Source: Odontesthes bonariensis
Lineage: Eukaryota; Chordata; Actinopteri; Atheriniformes; Atherinopsidae
NCBI RefSeq assembly: GCF_027942865.1
Contig: NC_134526.1
Span: 20,131,784 to 20,195,783 of the forward strand
Reading direction: 5' to 3'
Length of the DNA: 64,000 bases
A model generated the notes under the pieces. That model did not search any database and was not told where the DNA came from. It saw only the letters and a program-made list of their open reading frames with translations. Below are positions 35,601 through 48,085 of this stretch, piece by piece (position 1 is the first letter of the stretch; every line of letters starts with the position of its first letter). The position numbers and the translations under genes are program-made.

Positions 35601-36836
35601 AAAGTGTTGGAAAGTAATGAATGAGACATTTTTAACTATGACTACATGGTGTATAATTCCATTTTTAATTTTTAGAAATTGCTAACTAGACACACACAGA
35701 AAAACCCAGCAGGAATTATGCAAAAACCTAAATGTCACGCCCAATGTTCTTTGGGCAATCTCACTTTCTTTGATAATTGATGTCACTGAACGTTCTCTTT
35801 TGATCTGCAGGGATCCCTACTGTCATGACCTAATCTCTTATCATTAATTATGATCAAAACACGCAGTGTTTTTCGCAACACCACTTTACACTTTATCTTC
35901 TCTCCAGCACCCAGTCATCTCCTGTTAAGACTGTGAGAGGAAAGAAAGATGGAGAACCAGTCGTATTATTCAAACTAATAATTTAGCAGGGCACTCGGTG
36001 GTGATTTACATGAGAGAAATGATCAAATGATGAGTCATTTGTGCAGAAAAATAAAATATAAAGAAATCTCATCAAATGATTATGGCCCCAGTCTGGAAAA
36101 TTCATCCTTCAATTAATTTTATTATTCAGTCAGTTGCACACAAATGCAGTAATCTAACAACAAATAGTGTAATAATACTGTAGTGGGTACATGCAGAATT
36201 AAACTCTTAGTACTGACTCCAGTGGGCTACTGACAACTGGTTTTACTTTGTTGCTTCCTGCCAGATTTATTTTTTTTAGCACAGTGCTGTGTCATGTAAC
36301 CCTTCACCGTGACCACCAAGAGGTGCTAAAGTTTAACTGAAAAAGAAGGGTTTGGAAAACCTTTCTTGGTTATTCTCTATGCTTGCCTGCATTAAACTCA
36401 GTTACTTTCATTTTAGCTGCATTAAGCTCCTTTATTTCACACAGAACTGAATCAAAGCTGCTGCTTCACAACAACCATCGTGTTCCAAGACAAACTGCCC
36501 GACTAACTTACGAAAACAATGTTTTTTTCTTCTCCATCTTCCAAAGACTTGCAGTTATAGATAGTATTAGTAATGATTTTCTGAACTACAATCACATTTG
36601 GAGCATTGTCCATACAATGGATGCAAAGCTCTTTTTGGCTTCTCCGAATTAAAATGAATTTTGTCCAAATGACTTACATGTGGTTTTGGCTGGAAAGAAA
36701 TGGGGCGCAGAGGCCTGTGTTCAAGTTGCTAAAGCATGAAAAGTAAGGTCGAGCTTAAGTGAAGGAAGCCAACATGCTAGCTTGTGATTTTCTTCCAAAA
36801 CCCATCAGATGCGGTAATTTAGTTTTCAGAGAACGT
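35601..36836. other. Intergenic DNA without recognised features
   Basis: Short ORFs only. I see no splice-consistent exons and no repeat family that I can name. Confidence 0.35.
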
Positions 36837-37520
36837 CTACAAATTGTAGGGGACAGCCAAACCCGTAGAACATGTGGATGATACTGCCTGAGGACATCGT
36901 CCCATGCACTTCATTGAGGTTAGGATTTTCACATGTCCATTCATAACATTAACTTTATTCTTGAACCATTCTTTTGATAGAAATAAAAGTTGTTTTACTG
37001 CATGGCACTGCATTCTCACTTAATGCCATACACTTCTTTGTAGGCCTATCCCATCTAAGACCCTCATGCATCATTTTTCTGATAGTCTTGTGGCTTGACC
37101 TCATGATAGTTAGCAAATTGCAGATAGGGAGGAATGATCCTTTGGGAGAGCAGGCTATCCGCTTGTAGTCTTGCCATTAGGATAGATTCACATGCTGCCG
37201 ACTAATTCACAAAAGCTAAAATGGGAGACGTCTTAGAAGAACTTACCTTTGGTTCACTGACACCCGCTTCTGGCATGACCTTTGTTGGTCAACCAGTCCT
37301 GGGCAGAACAACAATAGTCTTGAATTTCCTCTATTTGTCCATTTGTCAGTGAACTGGTCGAGTCCGAACTCTTCCAAGATGTTTTTTTTTATTTTTTTAT
37401 TTTTCCCAGCCCAGTGACCATCAGTGACCTTTTTAAAGTCTTCAGAAAAGTCCTGTTTGCGCTGAAATTTCCTTTGGGCCACAACAGAAGGGGCCAGCCA
37501 CTTACATCTGACTGTCATTA
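36837..37520 (-). mobile_element. Possible degraded DNA-transposon-like repeat
   Basis: The text around 37290-37350 (AACAATAGTCTTGAATTTCC and nearby) and 36920-36970 resembles interspersed repeat sequence that I associate with fish DNA transposons read in reverse. I cannot name the family and see no TIR or open frame. Confidence 0.25.
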
Positions 37521-39700
37521 GAATTTATGAAAATGTCATGGAAACCTAACAATGACACTGTTATTTAATAAATATGGCCTCCAGTGTCTTTCTTTGTCTT
37601 TTAATCTTTGCAAAGGGAGCATTACAGGCACTTGAGTCAAACATACAGTCCTCGAATGCTTGGAGAGGACGCATGAGCACACATCATTTACAGGTCTCCG
37701 TGGCCTCGAAAGAGCAAAAGTTTAAAAGAGAAAAGGTCAGCTCACGCACTCGAGGATAGGTCACGAACTTCAGTTTTACACCTGGTGTGGCAAAAGAGGA
37801 ACCACTGTCTAACAACAAAATGCTTCTGTCTTGCTGATAAAAGTAATTTTCCTCACTTATGAAACCTAAAAACAAGAACTGATGCATTACACCTCAGATA
37901 ATGGAACATTCAGCATCTGCGAGGCACAGTCTGCAGGCACATGTGATGGAAAAATTTAAGTACAAGATAATAGCAATATTTTACTCTACAGAACCTAACT
38001 ACTAACCCTGGATTCTTTTACCACTTATAATATAGGTAATATTAGATCATTTAATAAATGACAAAGTTTAATGTTTTGTCTCATTTGCTCCATCTAATTA
38101 TTCTTCTCTGCTTTAAGGTCAATACTTTAAGTACTTTTGTGTACTTAAAAAAAAAAAATCTGATGTATTTGGTCAAATTTCACAAACTGTCAAGAATTAC
38201 TATTGTGGCAGCGTTCTAACTGATGTTTGTATATAGGTCTGTACTGCCAAACTCCCAGCTTCTATCAAACCAGTTCTTGGTTTGTTTGTTTCAAACTGAA
38301 TTTACAGTTCAAATTCTTGAAAGCTCAAACATCATATGACCTTATTCCTTTTGCTGTTCTGTTACTGATGGTTGCAGACGGAAGCGTGTGAAGGTGGCAT
38401 TGAGAAGAAACAGCTCACTTCAACCACAAATGACTTTGCTTTCATCAAAGACGTCTACCTATGAGAATATTCATGAATCCCTTAAAGGTTTGCGCACTTC
38501 AGGGGTTTCTAAAGGACTTTTATTCTTGTTGTATGAATGTGCTGATGGTAAATTAGACAAGGACGATGTACCGTAACATTTGGTAGTCTGAGTAGGAAGA
38601 GGGAAAAGAGAGATGAGTCAAAACCAATTTAGATCCTACTTTATTCAGGCCTTTGGGAAATGTTGCTGGATGACAACATTCTCCATTGAAAGAAATAAAA
38701 TGGGAAGTGTGTTTTTGCTCTAAGGCTAAAATCTACAGAACAAAATTACAAGCAATCAGCTCAAGCTTCAAAGACAGCTTGGCATGTACGTTCATCCCAT
38801 CTTAGTTTCAGGGGAGACATTTTGGAACAAGTGATTTAAAAAGAAAAAAAACTTTACCCAAATGTTAACTCTGCAAAGTCACTCTCCATCTTCTTCTACC
38901 CGGTATGGTGTGTTTTGACAAAGCTCTGCCACTTCCCCCCAAAAAGACCTTCTATACGTCATAGTGGAAAAAGTGATTCAAGTGCGATGACGTGGAGATG
39001 TTTCTGCCTGTGGCACAACAGCCTGCAGGAGGCAGGGAGCGAGCTGTCACACCGCAAAGCTTTGAGGCGATCTGCTCATACTCACCTCATACCCAGGCTC
39101 ACCTCTTCTCCGTTCTTTGACACACAGACAGTGGATTCTGTTCAACTAACCTCTTTTCTAGAACCTTTGCAGCTATATTTTGCTAAATAGATGTTACGAT
39201 TGACTTTCTCTCACCCTCTCTGTGTCTCTTTTGGTCCTCCTCACTCCATCCACTGCACGTCTGCTGAATCAATAATAAATGATCTGAGAAGCTTGGCTGT
39301 GACAGGCTCTCTGCATTGACTCTCTCTGGGTTATTTGGGGAGAATCAGACAATGCTGCAGGTCCCGGGCGGCACAGCAGGAGAGGTTTACTGTGGGCTAA
39401 CAAAGAAGAGGGGATGCTAAGAGAAGTCATGCTCACTGTTCCGTTCTGCAGAACATCAACAGTGAGCATTCAGGGATGTGTGCATCATGGAATAGCCACT
39501 TTGCAGAGCTCAGTTTGTGGCTCCTCACATGGATCCTTGGTGTGCATCACGTGGACAAGTTCATCTTAAACTCCACAGGGGGCTGTTGGTCTCAGACACC
39601 AGCTAAAAACCTGAATCCAAGGCTTCCTGTGTTCACCTGCTGGTTTTAACACAAGCTTAAGATTTGCTCTCTCTTCCTCTTTGTTGGCAATAAACTCAAG
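37521..39700. other. Intergenic DNA without recognised features
   Basis: Only short scattered ORFs. I find nothing that I can support. Confidence 0.35.
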
Positions 39701-39703
39701 TTA

Positions 39704-40636
39704 AGGCCCTGTCACACTGTTGCGTATGAGAGAAGCGTATGAGTTGCGAATGAAAATTAATAATATAATTTTCATACGCACGAAAAGTCCTTGAAAATAA
39801 AGAATTGTGCGTATACTTACCGTATTGAACCTATGAGTAGCGTATGAGTAGCGTATGGCCAGCGTATGTCAGCGCATGAACAACGTATAACCAGCGTACT
39901 CTGCGTATGACTAGCGTATGAGTAGCATATGAACTGCGCATGCCCAGCGTATGTTTCAACGCGCCTATATCAGCAGCCTTTCCACATTGCTCCATTATTG
40001 CAGTAGACGACGCGCTATCAACATCTCTCGAGACATTCATCCCGATCATGCCTCCCAAGAAGCAATCGTAGTTTGCCCGGGCCCCGGGCCGAGGCCGAGG
40101 TCGAGGAAAAGGCAAAAAACACAAGAATCATTCTCACCCAAACCTGCTGAAATGCCTGATGCACCTGCGGCTGATGAGTTACATGCTTCTGAGCGATCAA
40201 GATCCCCAACTCCTCCTCCTGACCGCTCCCGTGAATCGTCGGTTGCCTCAGATATGTCAGTTGCCGCCTCCATCTCCGCCCTTCTGACGGGCGGAGGCTA
40301 TAAATACGCTAGCTGTACGGTACACCTTCATGCCAATGTATGGCAACTTATGTCCAGCATTCTCGACCTATCAGTAACGTACCTATATCGTACCTCTAGC
40401 GTATTCAGCGTATGCTTAGCATATTAACCATACGCACAAAAGTTTTGAGCATGTTCAAAAATTTATTTCTGCCTCAGCGTATGCCAACGTATGCCAGCGT
40501 ATGCCAGCGTGCTTGAAACGTATGCAACCTATGCCTAACGTTCCCCTGGCGTATGTCAGCGTATACCAGCGTATGAGTGATAATTTTCATACGCAACTCA
40601 TATGCTTCTCTCATACGCAACAGTGTGACAGGGCCT
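39704..40636. mobile_element. PIF/Harbinger-like TIR element with GCGTATG subrepeats and an ORF remnant
   Basis: Terminal inverted repeats of more than 50 bp begin AGGCCCTGTCACACTGTTGC, and the element is flanked by TTA on both sides (39701-39703 and 40637-40639), a TWA duplication as used by PIF/Harbinger. Subterminal blocks (about 39834-39958 and 40375-40575) are tandem 10-12-bp units of the form AGCGTATG plus a variable spacer. The GC-richer middle (40049-40320, plus strand) holds an ORF remnant: an MPPKKQS start with an early TAG, then after a frame change a GRGRGKGK-like basic stretch, SFSPKPAEMPDAPAADEL, SRSPTPPPDRSRESS and SVAASISALLTGG. I do not recognise that protein; its low-complexity style suggests a nuclear protein or transposon accessory ORF. 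Confidence 0.7.
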
Positions 40637-40639
40637 TTA

Positions 40640-41953
40640 TATCCACTCCACTAAAGAGCCCTTGAACAACACACTACAGGGTTGGTGTCCTATAGCAGAT
40701 ACTGGGGAGACAGAGAGAAGCTGACAGAATCATATCTGTAACTATCAACATCTATTATGCAGACATCAAGGAACATAAGAGGCAACCAGGTAGCTGAATG
40801 GTTCGAGTGCATCTTACATGGACACAAATTCCCAGCAGCAGATGCCAGGTTAAAATCCTGTCCAGCTGGAATATTTCCTGCAGGGCTGTCTTGTCTGTTT
40901 AGCACACAGTTTCAAACTGAGTGTGTCTTACAGTTGATTCCGCGCTTGTGTTGCTGCATATTGCTAAGACAAACCGACAGCAAAAAGAAAAAGAAAAAAC
41001 AAAACGTGGCCAAATTGAAAATGAGATGAGGCACGTCAAATTTGTGCTTCACGGCTCCATTGATTTCTACTGGTGTAGGAAGCTTTTTTTCTTGTCTGTT
41101 AGCAGAGGACATTTCTCAAAATGTTCAAAAAAGTTTTGAATCCATTTTTTTCTTATTCCAGTGGCAGGTCATGTCCAAATTTAGAAGTGACCGACTTTTG
41201 ACGTCTATCCAGATCCCGATGTGGATGGATGCAGTCTAAGAACTATTCTTGTTTGCTTTTTAAGTTGGTCAAACAATATTTTGTGCCAGATGTTGACTCT
41301 CTATTATGAATCAGTTATTTACACCTTTGTGCATCCATACAGCAATGACCGTTTCAGGGACCATTGTCCCTGAATTCTGTTGATCCATCAGCACAACACT
41401 TGTTTCTGAGTTATTCTGGAAATTCAGATAAGAGAAAATGCTGCAATATATTGCATATATTCTCAGCGTTTTTGCTCACAGAAAACATTGATGTGGTTGG
41501 CAGGCTCATTGCATGTAGAAGTCATGCAAGAAAAGTATTACGCAGTAAATACAAGTTTAATTAGGAAACTGTACTTACAGCAGTAAAGATACTAACTGCA
41601 GAAAAACAGCAACAGCATATTTCTATTGTTAATGTATATTATGCATGTACTGAGAGAAATAAAGTATTTTACTGCTCTAATTGTTGGGGGTGGAGTCCAA
41701 CTATCAACCGTCTGGCTGGAACTGATCATTGCCTTTATTTATCTGCTTAAGATATATTTCTGACAGTTTTACATTTGTATTGGTCATTATACTGATTTCT
41801 TGAAATTCAGACAATATTCATTAAGTTCAAACCGACTTGGCCGCCATGTTTGTTATGTCCAGCAAATTACTTTACCATATCTAAAAAGTTTGAAATGTGA
41901 ACATTTTGAGGCATTGGTTTCTTAAACAATGACTGAACAATTTTCAAATGCGG
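40640..41953. other. Intergenic DNA without recognised features
   Basis: Short ORFs only. An A-rich stretch at 40980-41000 and nothing else of note. Confidence 0.35.
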
Positions 41954-42084
41954 CCCTGTGACAGACTGGTGGCATGTCCAGGGTGTACCCTGCCTCTCAC
42001 TGAATGGCAGCTGTGACAGGTTCCAGCCCATCTGCAGCCCTGAATAGGATAAAGCGGGTATGGAGAATGAATGAATGAATGGAT
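41954..42084 (+). mobile_element. Teleost retroposon 3' tail (plus orientation)
   Basis: It contains CCAGGGTGTACCCTGCCTCTC, GGCAGCTGTGACAGGTTCCAG and GGATAAAGCGGGTATGGA (each quoted in part) and ends in ATGA tandem units. This is a widespread fish retroposon tail. The same family occurs in reverse at 50407-50520. SINE or LINE origin is not resolved. Confidence 0.6.
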
Positions 42085-42165
42085 CAAATGCATTCTTTTT
42101 TTTTAGACAGCTGTTGCAGCAAAGCAATTTCATCTACACATACATGTTGCATTACACGTGATCCC

Positions 42166-42825
42166 TTAAAGGATAAGACCGGTTTTTTGACATTGGGCCC
42201 TTGATTTCACATTATAACATGATGTTCTACTCACCCCTGCTTGTTGTTGGTCATTTGGAGCTGTTCCGAAGATATTCGAGAGGCGTCTGGCTGCTCTCTT
42301 GAGATATTCGGCCATGAAACGGTTTCCTATGGGCAATGTTATACAGGCACAAACTATGCTGTTTATAATTTATTAATTACTCTACACTAGCACTGATAAC
42401 GTGGAGGTGCGTCGCTTACTTAAAAAAATCCGGGTTACTGTAATTTTGAATTTTTGTCGTAAAGTGGGTGTTACTGACGTCCTGTCTGCTACTGCCACAG
42501 ACAGCCCACAGACCTGCTGCCTATTTATTCATTCGGCTAAAATTCAAAATTAGTAACCCGGATTTTTTTAAGTAAGCGACGCACCTCCACGTTATCAGTG
42601 CTAATGTACAGTAATTAATAAATTATAAACAGCATAGTTTGTGCCTGTATAACATTGCCCATAGGAAACCGTTTCATGGCCGAATATCTCAAGAGAGCAG
42701 CCAGACGCCTCGCGAATATCTTCGGAACAGCTCCAAATGACCAACAACAAGCAGGGGTGAGTAGAACATCATGTTATAATGTGAAATCAAGGGCCCAATG
42801 TCAAAAAACCGGTCTTATCCTTTAA
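42166..42825. mobile_element. 652-bp palindromic T2/Kolobok-like MITE, copy B
   Basis: Same family and same length as copy A (20139-20790), between TTAA at 42166-42169 and 42822-42825. Because the arms are symmetric, orientation shows only in the unique centre, which is reverse-complemented relative to copy A. The arms are almost identical to those of copy A. Confidence 0.9.
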
Positions 42826-44740
42826 TATCTTTTGTATTATGTCTGTTTAAATCTCAGTTTGTAAAAAAAAAAAAATTCATTAATGTACTGGAATAAAAGT
42901 ATAAGATGTTCATGCTCTCTCAGTTCTGTTTATATTGCACCAGAGCTATAAGAATCACCTATTCGATTAAAAAACCCCCCAAAAAACTGGCAAAGCCATA
43001 CACAGTGAGACAAGGGAAGACCGTGCAAATAGCTTCCAATAACAGTGATGTGAACGCAGGCAGAAAGGAAACCCAAAATAGCCTCTTTAGACCACCAGCT
43101 CTCCAGGGAGCAGAGTGCTTCTTTCGGTTCTGGTGGTTAAATCCTCGGAGTGAAATGCTGACACGCTCAAGTCAACAACATTCTGCATGGTGACGAGAAG
43201 AGACAGAGGAGCCTCATGATCTGTCATGCAAGCCTATTGTTAGAGCTCCAGTCTCAGCAGCTGACACATGAAAGTCAGCATGCATCCAGTATTTTTAAAT
43301 TGTCCCAAGCACACACACACACACACACAGTTTTGTGATAGTCACCTCCCACTGCACTGTCATCAAGTGAACCTTCCCCACTTAATCACAACATATCTGA
43401 TTAAAGAAGCATTTAACCTGCAGTCTTTAGCTCAGTTAATACCCTGTGGTCTCTCTTCATAGTGGAGGTCATGTGGGAGAATCCACTTGCAATCAGTGTG
43501 AGCACTTTTTGAATAAAGCCTAGATCCTCTGCGCAATAATAGTCCTCTAGGTCTGCTCAGGAGTCACAGAAAATGTTAATGCGTACTCCGTGAGGTTAGA
43601 GAAACCTGCTTTACTCGACCTGCCAACAAACTGTCTCAGAGTAACAGGGGGTTTCCTAAAGTGTTGCTTAAAGTAGCGACACCACTAATACTCGGGTGAT
43701 TCAGTCTGCAATGGAAAATGGAAAAATTCTGAAGCCTCCAAGACAGCTTAGCTTTAACAGCTGAAAAAACTCTGCAAATAAAGCTATGTGCACAAATTTG
43801 GTCAACATTTCCTAGTATGAAGCACACAAATACAGTGATGAACAATTTCCAAAAGCCATACATGTTAAAGATTTCTCATGTTCTTTTGTAATTGCAGAAA
43901 CATTTTGCATCTTGAGGTGCAAAAAACCCTATTAATATGCTAAATCTGCCTGGGTTTTTTTTTTTTTTTTTTTTTACAGGTGAAATGGGGATTAAATTGA
44001 GCCTCTCCACAATCCTATGAAATTCCTTCTAAATACTCACTTGGTCTTCTGTATCCCAACCTGAACTCCTCTGTTCCTATCAACTTTTCATTTTCATTTT
44101 ATAAATGTGTGATGCTAAATGAAAGATGCTGACCGGCCATTGGCAGTTTAAAATTCTAAAGCAATAAACCCAGTGATGTGCAAAGTACAAGGCTTGACAT
44201 TTTTTTTAACAAATTTTGACAGTAAATATCAATAATAACTAATTAAGATAAAATGCCACGGCACGAGAGAGAAGCAGATGTTGGAAAGTGTTATAATTGC
44301 TCTGTGAGCATTTTACAGTGAGCAGGGAGCACACCGAACTCCCAGCTTCTGCTGCTGTTGGCCTTAACAGCAGAACAATGGGACTGATTTGGGAGGTATT
44401 TTGCAGGTTATGAATATTTTATGGTACAAAATATTACATTAATTTGCCTACAAGGTAAGGTGAGTAATCTGCCCTATAACCTGAATGATCATTGAGTCCA
44501 CTTGTTAACTTAGTAGTACAGGGTGCTTCACATATATTTTACACAATTTATTTGGGGGGGGGGGGGGGTTGTGTGTGTGATTTGAGTGAAAGCATCTAAT
44601 GGTAAACAGCATCTTTAATTAACTTTAAGCAACTTTATTGATTTTCACTTCTCATTACATTCGTCATAATACATTTAACACATTATTTTCATGCCACAAA
44701 CTCATGTATTTGACCCATGTCTGGAGTTAAAGGAAATAAC
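42826..44740. other. Intergenic DNA with simple repeats only
   Basis: Contains a CA repeat at 43310-43329, a 21-T run at 43955-43975 and a G run near 44554-44568. I see no gene. Confidence 0.4.
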
Positions 44741-45213
44741 TTATGACACTTTTCCACTAGCTCGCTTCGGCTCGGCGCGGCGCGGCGCGCTATTGTGTGT
44801 TTCCACTAGCACGCCGTACCTGCAACTGGGACGATTTTCCGTATCACCTCAGCCCTGGTTCCAAGCGGGCCGAAGCGTTACTAAAACGTGACGTCAGCCG
44901 ACTGCCTTCCACTGATTGGGCGATGAGTGTCGTCACTGGAAGCGTCATTATGCGGATAATAAAAGCTAGCGTTAGCAATAGTTAGCTTACCTCCAAACGT
45001 CGTCTTTTTGAAGCTCGTAACAAAACTCTCCGGTACTTTTCAACACTGTTTTGTCTGGCGCCCAGGAGTCTTCTCTGGCTCTCTTCTCTTGCCTTCTGTG
45101 CGACAAAAAGCCACAGGGTGAGCAGCCCACGTCGAGGAGGCATGAAGTATACTCGTTTGTAATGGAAACACAACCAAACCGAGCCGTGGCGAGCTAGTGG
45201 AAAAGCGCCATAA
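44741..45213 (-). mobile_element. 473-bp TIR element with GC-rich interior and short MPPRR ORF
   Basis: The inverted ends share TTATG-x-C-x-CTTTTCCACTAGCTCG, 22 of 24 bp matching. The minus strand has an ORF (44982-45173) with MPPRRGLLTLWLFVAQK and a basic RRRLE end. That start loosely recalls the Arg-rich N-terminus of Harbinger-type proteins. No clear target duplication could be read, so the superfamily is open (hAT or PIF/Harbinger). Confidence 0.6.
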
Positions 45214-45619
45214 CAAATCTGTTATTTTAAAAAAGGTATTACACATTCTTAGAATATATATTAGAAATGCTAACTCATATTGAATGGAGACTGGTAAAAA
45301 GTATATATATATATATACATATAGAAAATGATCGGCATTGGAATCGCTCAGTGCAATTCAGGAAGTACAGTCCCAATATCCCATATGTAGTCATGATACT
45401 AAAAGAGCTTGAAGATTTCCAAACAGCAAAATGGTCAAAGGTCTGCAAAATTTCAATATACGTTGCATCAAGCTTCTGTGTTCAAAATGCTCCATTCAGT
45501 ATCTCCCTCAGGATTGTCCTTTAGTTAACTCAATAAGAGCTTAATGATACATCTGATATGAACCAAAATAAAGGTCATTAAATATGTGTATGCTGAGTGC
45601 TCCCAATAAGAATGCCTAT

Positions 45620-46158
45620 AGCCCTATTCGGACGGGACTAGTTTAATGGGGGGACCTGGGGTAAAGTAATAATAACCGGGAAATCTAGTCCCGTCCGAAC
45701 GCGCCATGTCAGTAAAGATAGCGGAGTATGTCGGTAAACTTTGCTGAGAATTCTACCTCCTGTGAAACGGTCCGGAGTATCTACCATAGGTAATACTAAT
45801 CCAGTGCGAATGCGACCTTCGGTAATAAGTACGGAATATGTCGTCACATCCTTTTAAAGAGAGAAACAATTAGGTGTGTCTGTTTGCAAACATGGAGGTT
45901 CTGGATGAAGCGCTGCTTGCAAGCACGCATGGTCGGCGCCATGTCTGTTACAGATGGGGTTTACGGAAGTGAAATGAAGACGTGCATAGCATCCAGGATG
46001 TGACGGTTGTGCGTAACCAACAACTCCTCCCATGTTAGATGAATAGTACAGGGATTTCTTGTCCCGTCCGAATTGGTCATTTCTTCTCCCTGGCGTCGTC
46101 TGGTTAACCAACATTACCATACGTCCCTCCATTGAACTAGTCCCGTCTGAATAGGGCT
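45620..46158. mobile_element. 539-bp TIR element (ends AGCCCTATTCGGACGGGACT)
   Basis: The ends are inverted repeats of about 36 bp: the left reads AGCCCTATTCGGACGGGACT and the right is its complement with one change (CAG for CGG), continuing through AGTT-AATGG-GGGAC. Internal copies of the motif CCCGTCCGAA recur at about 45691 and 46063. No transposase ORF. The target duplication is not clear, so the superfamily is open. Confidence 0.65.
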
Positions 46159-46228
46159 TTAGAAATTGGATTCGATATATTTTTTTTTTTACGTTAAATC
46201 ACTAATCAATAACACCTGTTAATAGTGA

Positions 46229-46765
46229 TCAGAGCAATGCTTTCACTGGCTGGGTGATTGTAAGGAACACACTCATGTAGGTGTTGTAATAGAACTTGTC
46301 AAACTTTGCCCTTGTTTCAGCAGTGAGTGCATCACCACACCACACTCCCTCTGTCAAGTCTGCCTTGGTGTTAATGACAACATCACACCATTCACGTCCA
46401 GTAACTGCCAGCTGCCCTTGAACCTGTCAGTAATATCTGTGTGAATGCCTCAAACTTGGATTGCCATCTGGGATCTTGATGTGTGCCACCTGAGAACAAT
46501 CTTTGATACTGTGCTGCACCTTAACAAGATCAAATTGAGGCATCTCCGAGGGAACATACACCTGACCTTCCCATTCGGACTGGCTCCAAATGTGGTATTC
46601 CAGGGTAAATGGCAGGGCATTGACTGGTGCCAGTCCAGCATAATTTTCCAGGACTTCAAACAAAAAGAGACCACGCTTCATTGCTGCCATTTGCTTTGTT
46701 GAGACTTTGTGCTGTAAGGGTCTTGGCTGGAGACTCCTGCAGCGCACTGTGACAGCATGCCTCAT
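46229..46765 (-). pseudogene. YqaJ-like nuclease-domain pseudogene
   Basis: The minus-strand frame from 46765 to the TGA at 46229-46231 reads as the back half of a YqaJ-type recombinase/exonuclease domain. Blocks: MAAMKRGLFLFEVLENYAGL, VYVPSEMPQFDLVKVQHSIK, then PSLRHSHRYY, QVQGQLAVTGREWCDVV and KFDKFYYNTYM. In the family the second block carries the catalytic E-x-K as LVEVKCSIK; here it reads LVKVQHS, so the active site is lost. A stop at 46427-46429 replaces the residue before QVQGQL, probably Trp. Upstream frame changes (46656-46871 reads in another frame) suggest further damage. In fish such genes are multicopy and probably transposon-associated (inference). Confidence 0.72.
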
Positions 46766-46869
46766 GAAAACAGCTGGCTTTTAACCTCAGCCACGATAGC
46801 TGTGCCTTAGCAGGAAACTTGAATTCCCTTTTCAATTTGCCTTGACATTTCTTATGCAATCTGTGTGTC

Positions 46870-47380
46870 ACAGGTGGTGTAGGGGGAATGAACCCAAAAA
46901 GCAGACTTGCAGCACAAGTTTAAGGGAAACTAAACTGAATTTATGACAAAAGGCTCGGACAAGCCGGGACACCAAAAACAAACTGCAAAAAGGAGGAACA
47001 GTCAACGCTCCGCCAAGGAACCAGAACTGAGAAAAACAAAACCGAAGAACGTGCAGGATAACCATTAACAAGCCCACGAGTGGCTGAGTAACATGAGGTG
47101 AACTGGCGAGGATCTGGCAATGATTGAGAGAAACCAAGAGATTATATACTGAGGGAAACTAATGAGGAAGTAACTGCAGCTGTGAGTAATTAACCAGGTG
47201 ACAGATGTGGCAGTGGAGCTAAAGACCAGATCAGGAGGGAACAGAGGAAACTATAGAATGATGACCACAATCAAAACACAGAACATAGAACCAAAAGAAC
47301 AAGAAACGATGAAAAACACTACAAAAACTCAAAAGACAGAAACAACAGAACACAAAAAAACACTGTGGGGGATTAAAGAT
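46870..47380. repeat. Unclassified dispersed repeat, copy 1
   Basis: It shares with 49850-50335 the order AGCAGACT/AGCAGGAGG, then GATCTGGCA-x-x-GATTG, then a TATAYTG-like block, then GTGAGTAA and CAGGTGA. Divergence is high. The sequence is purine-rich and has no coding potential. Confidence 0.45.
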
Positions 47381-47984
47381 AACCAAGTTGTTCTAATCCT
47401 GGAATGAAATCTAAGATGATGCTCACCAAACTGAAATCTAGAGCTATGCCGTGCTGGATGATGTCACTGGAGCTCCCAAGCAGACAGTGACTGGTGAGCC
47501 CCCACGTTTTAGAGTTAATTTTGGTCTTTAAAATGTACACGTATTTTCTAGTAGACTTCTTTAGTACTTGTTTATTTATTTATTTTTTTAATTGGATTTC
47601 TGCTCTTTATTTTACTTTTGTTAAGATGGTCTGGTCTTGTTAGGTTAGTCGTGATTTTCTTGCATTCTTTATTTTGTAGAGCGATGTGTAAAATGACCTC
47701 ATCGGTGTGTTCTTTTTTTCGAGGTCGCCTTAATTCCAGTTTTATTTTGATAGAGTGTGGGAAGATAGGCTGCTGATGCATTCTGAACACTGCTTGAATG
47801 CAGCAAAGCTTCAGAATTGTGTGCCATATATCCACAGGATCCCTGAAATAAAGGAGTGCTAGAACAATAGGCACACACTAAATCCAAGGTAATGACAGCA
47901 CGAGATTATTGTTTTTTGGGAGAGAATATTTCGAGGTTAACATCTGCCTGTGTAGCCTATAACACTGTATAGACTAAGACATGC

Positions 47985-48085
47985 TGTATGAGGGTGAACA
48001 GGTGAATGTGGCTTGAATGTGTAAAAGCACTTTGAGTGGTCAGCTAGACCAGAAAAACGCTATGCAAGTTCAGTCTATTCATATA
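47985..48085 (+). mobile_element. Short LINE/SINE 3'-end remnant
   Basis: It contains AAAAGCACTTTGAGTGGTC followed by AGACCAGAAAAACGCTATGC, a 3'-end motif widespread in fish L2-type retroposons. No ORF. Confidence 0.5.

Noticed and set aside
39951..40427. 158-aa plus-strand ORF as a host gene
   Set aside because: It lies wholly inside the TIR element and begins in its subrepeats; kept only as an ORF remnant of the element.
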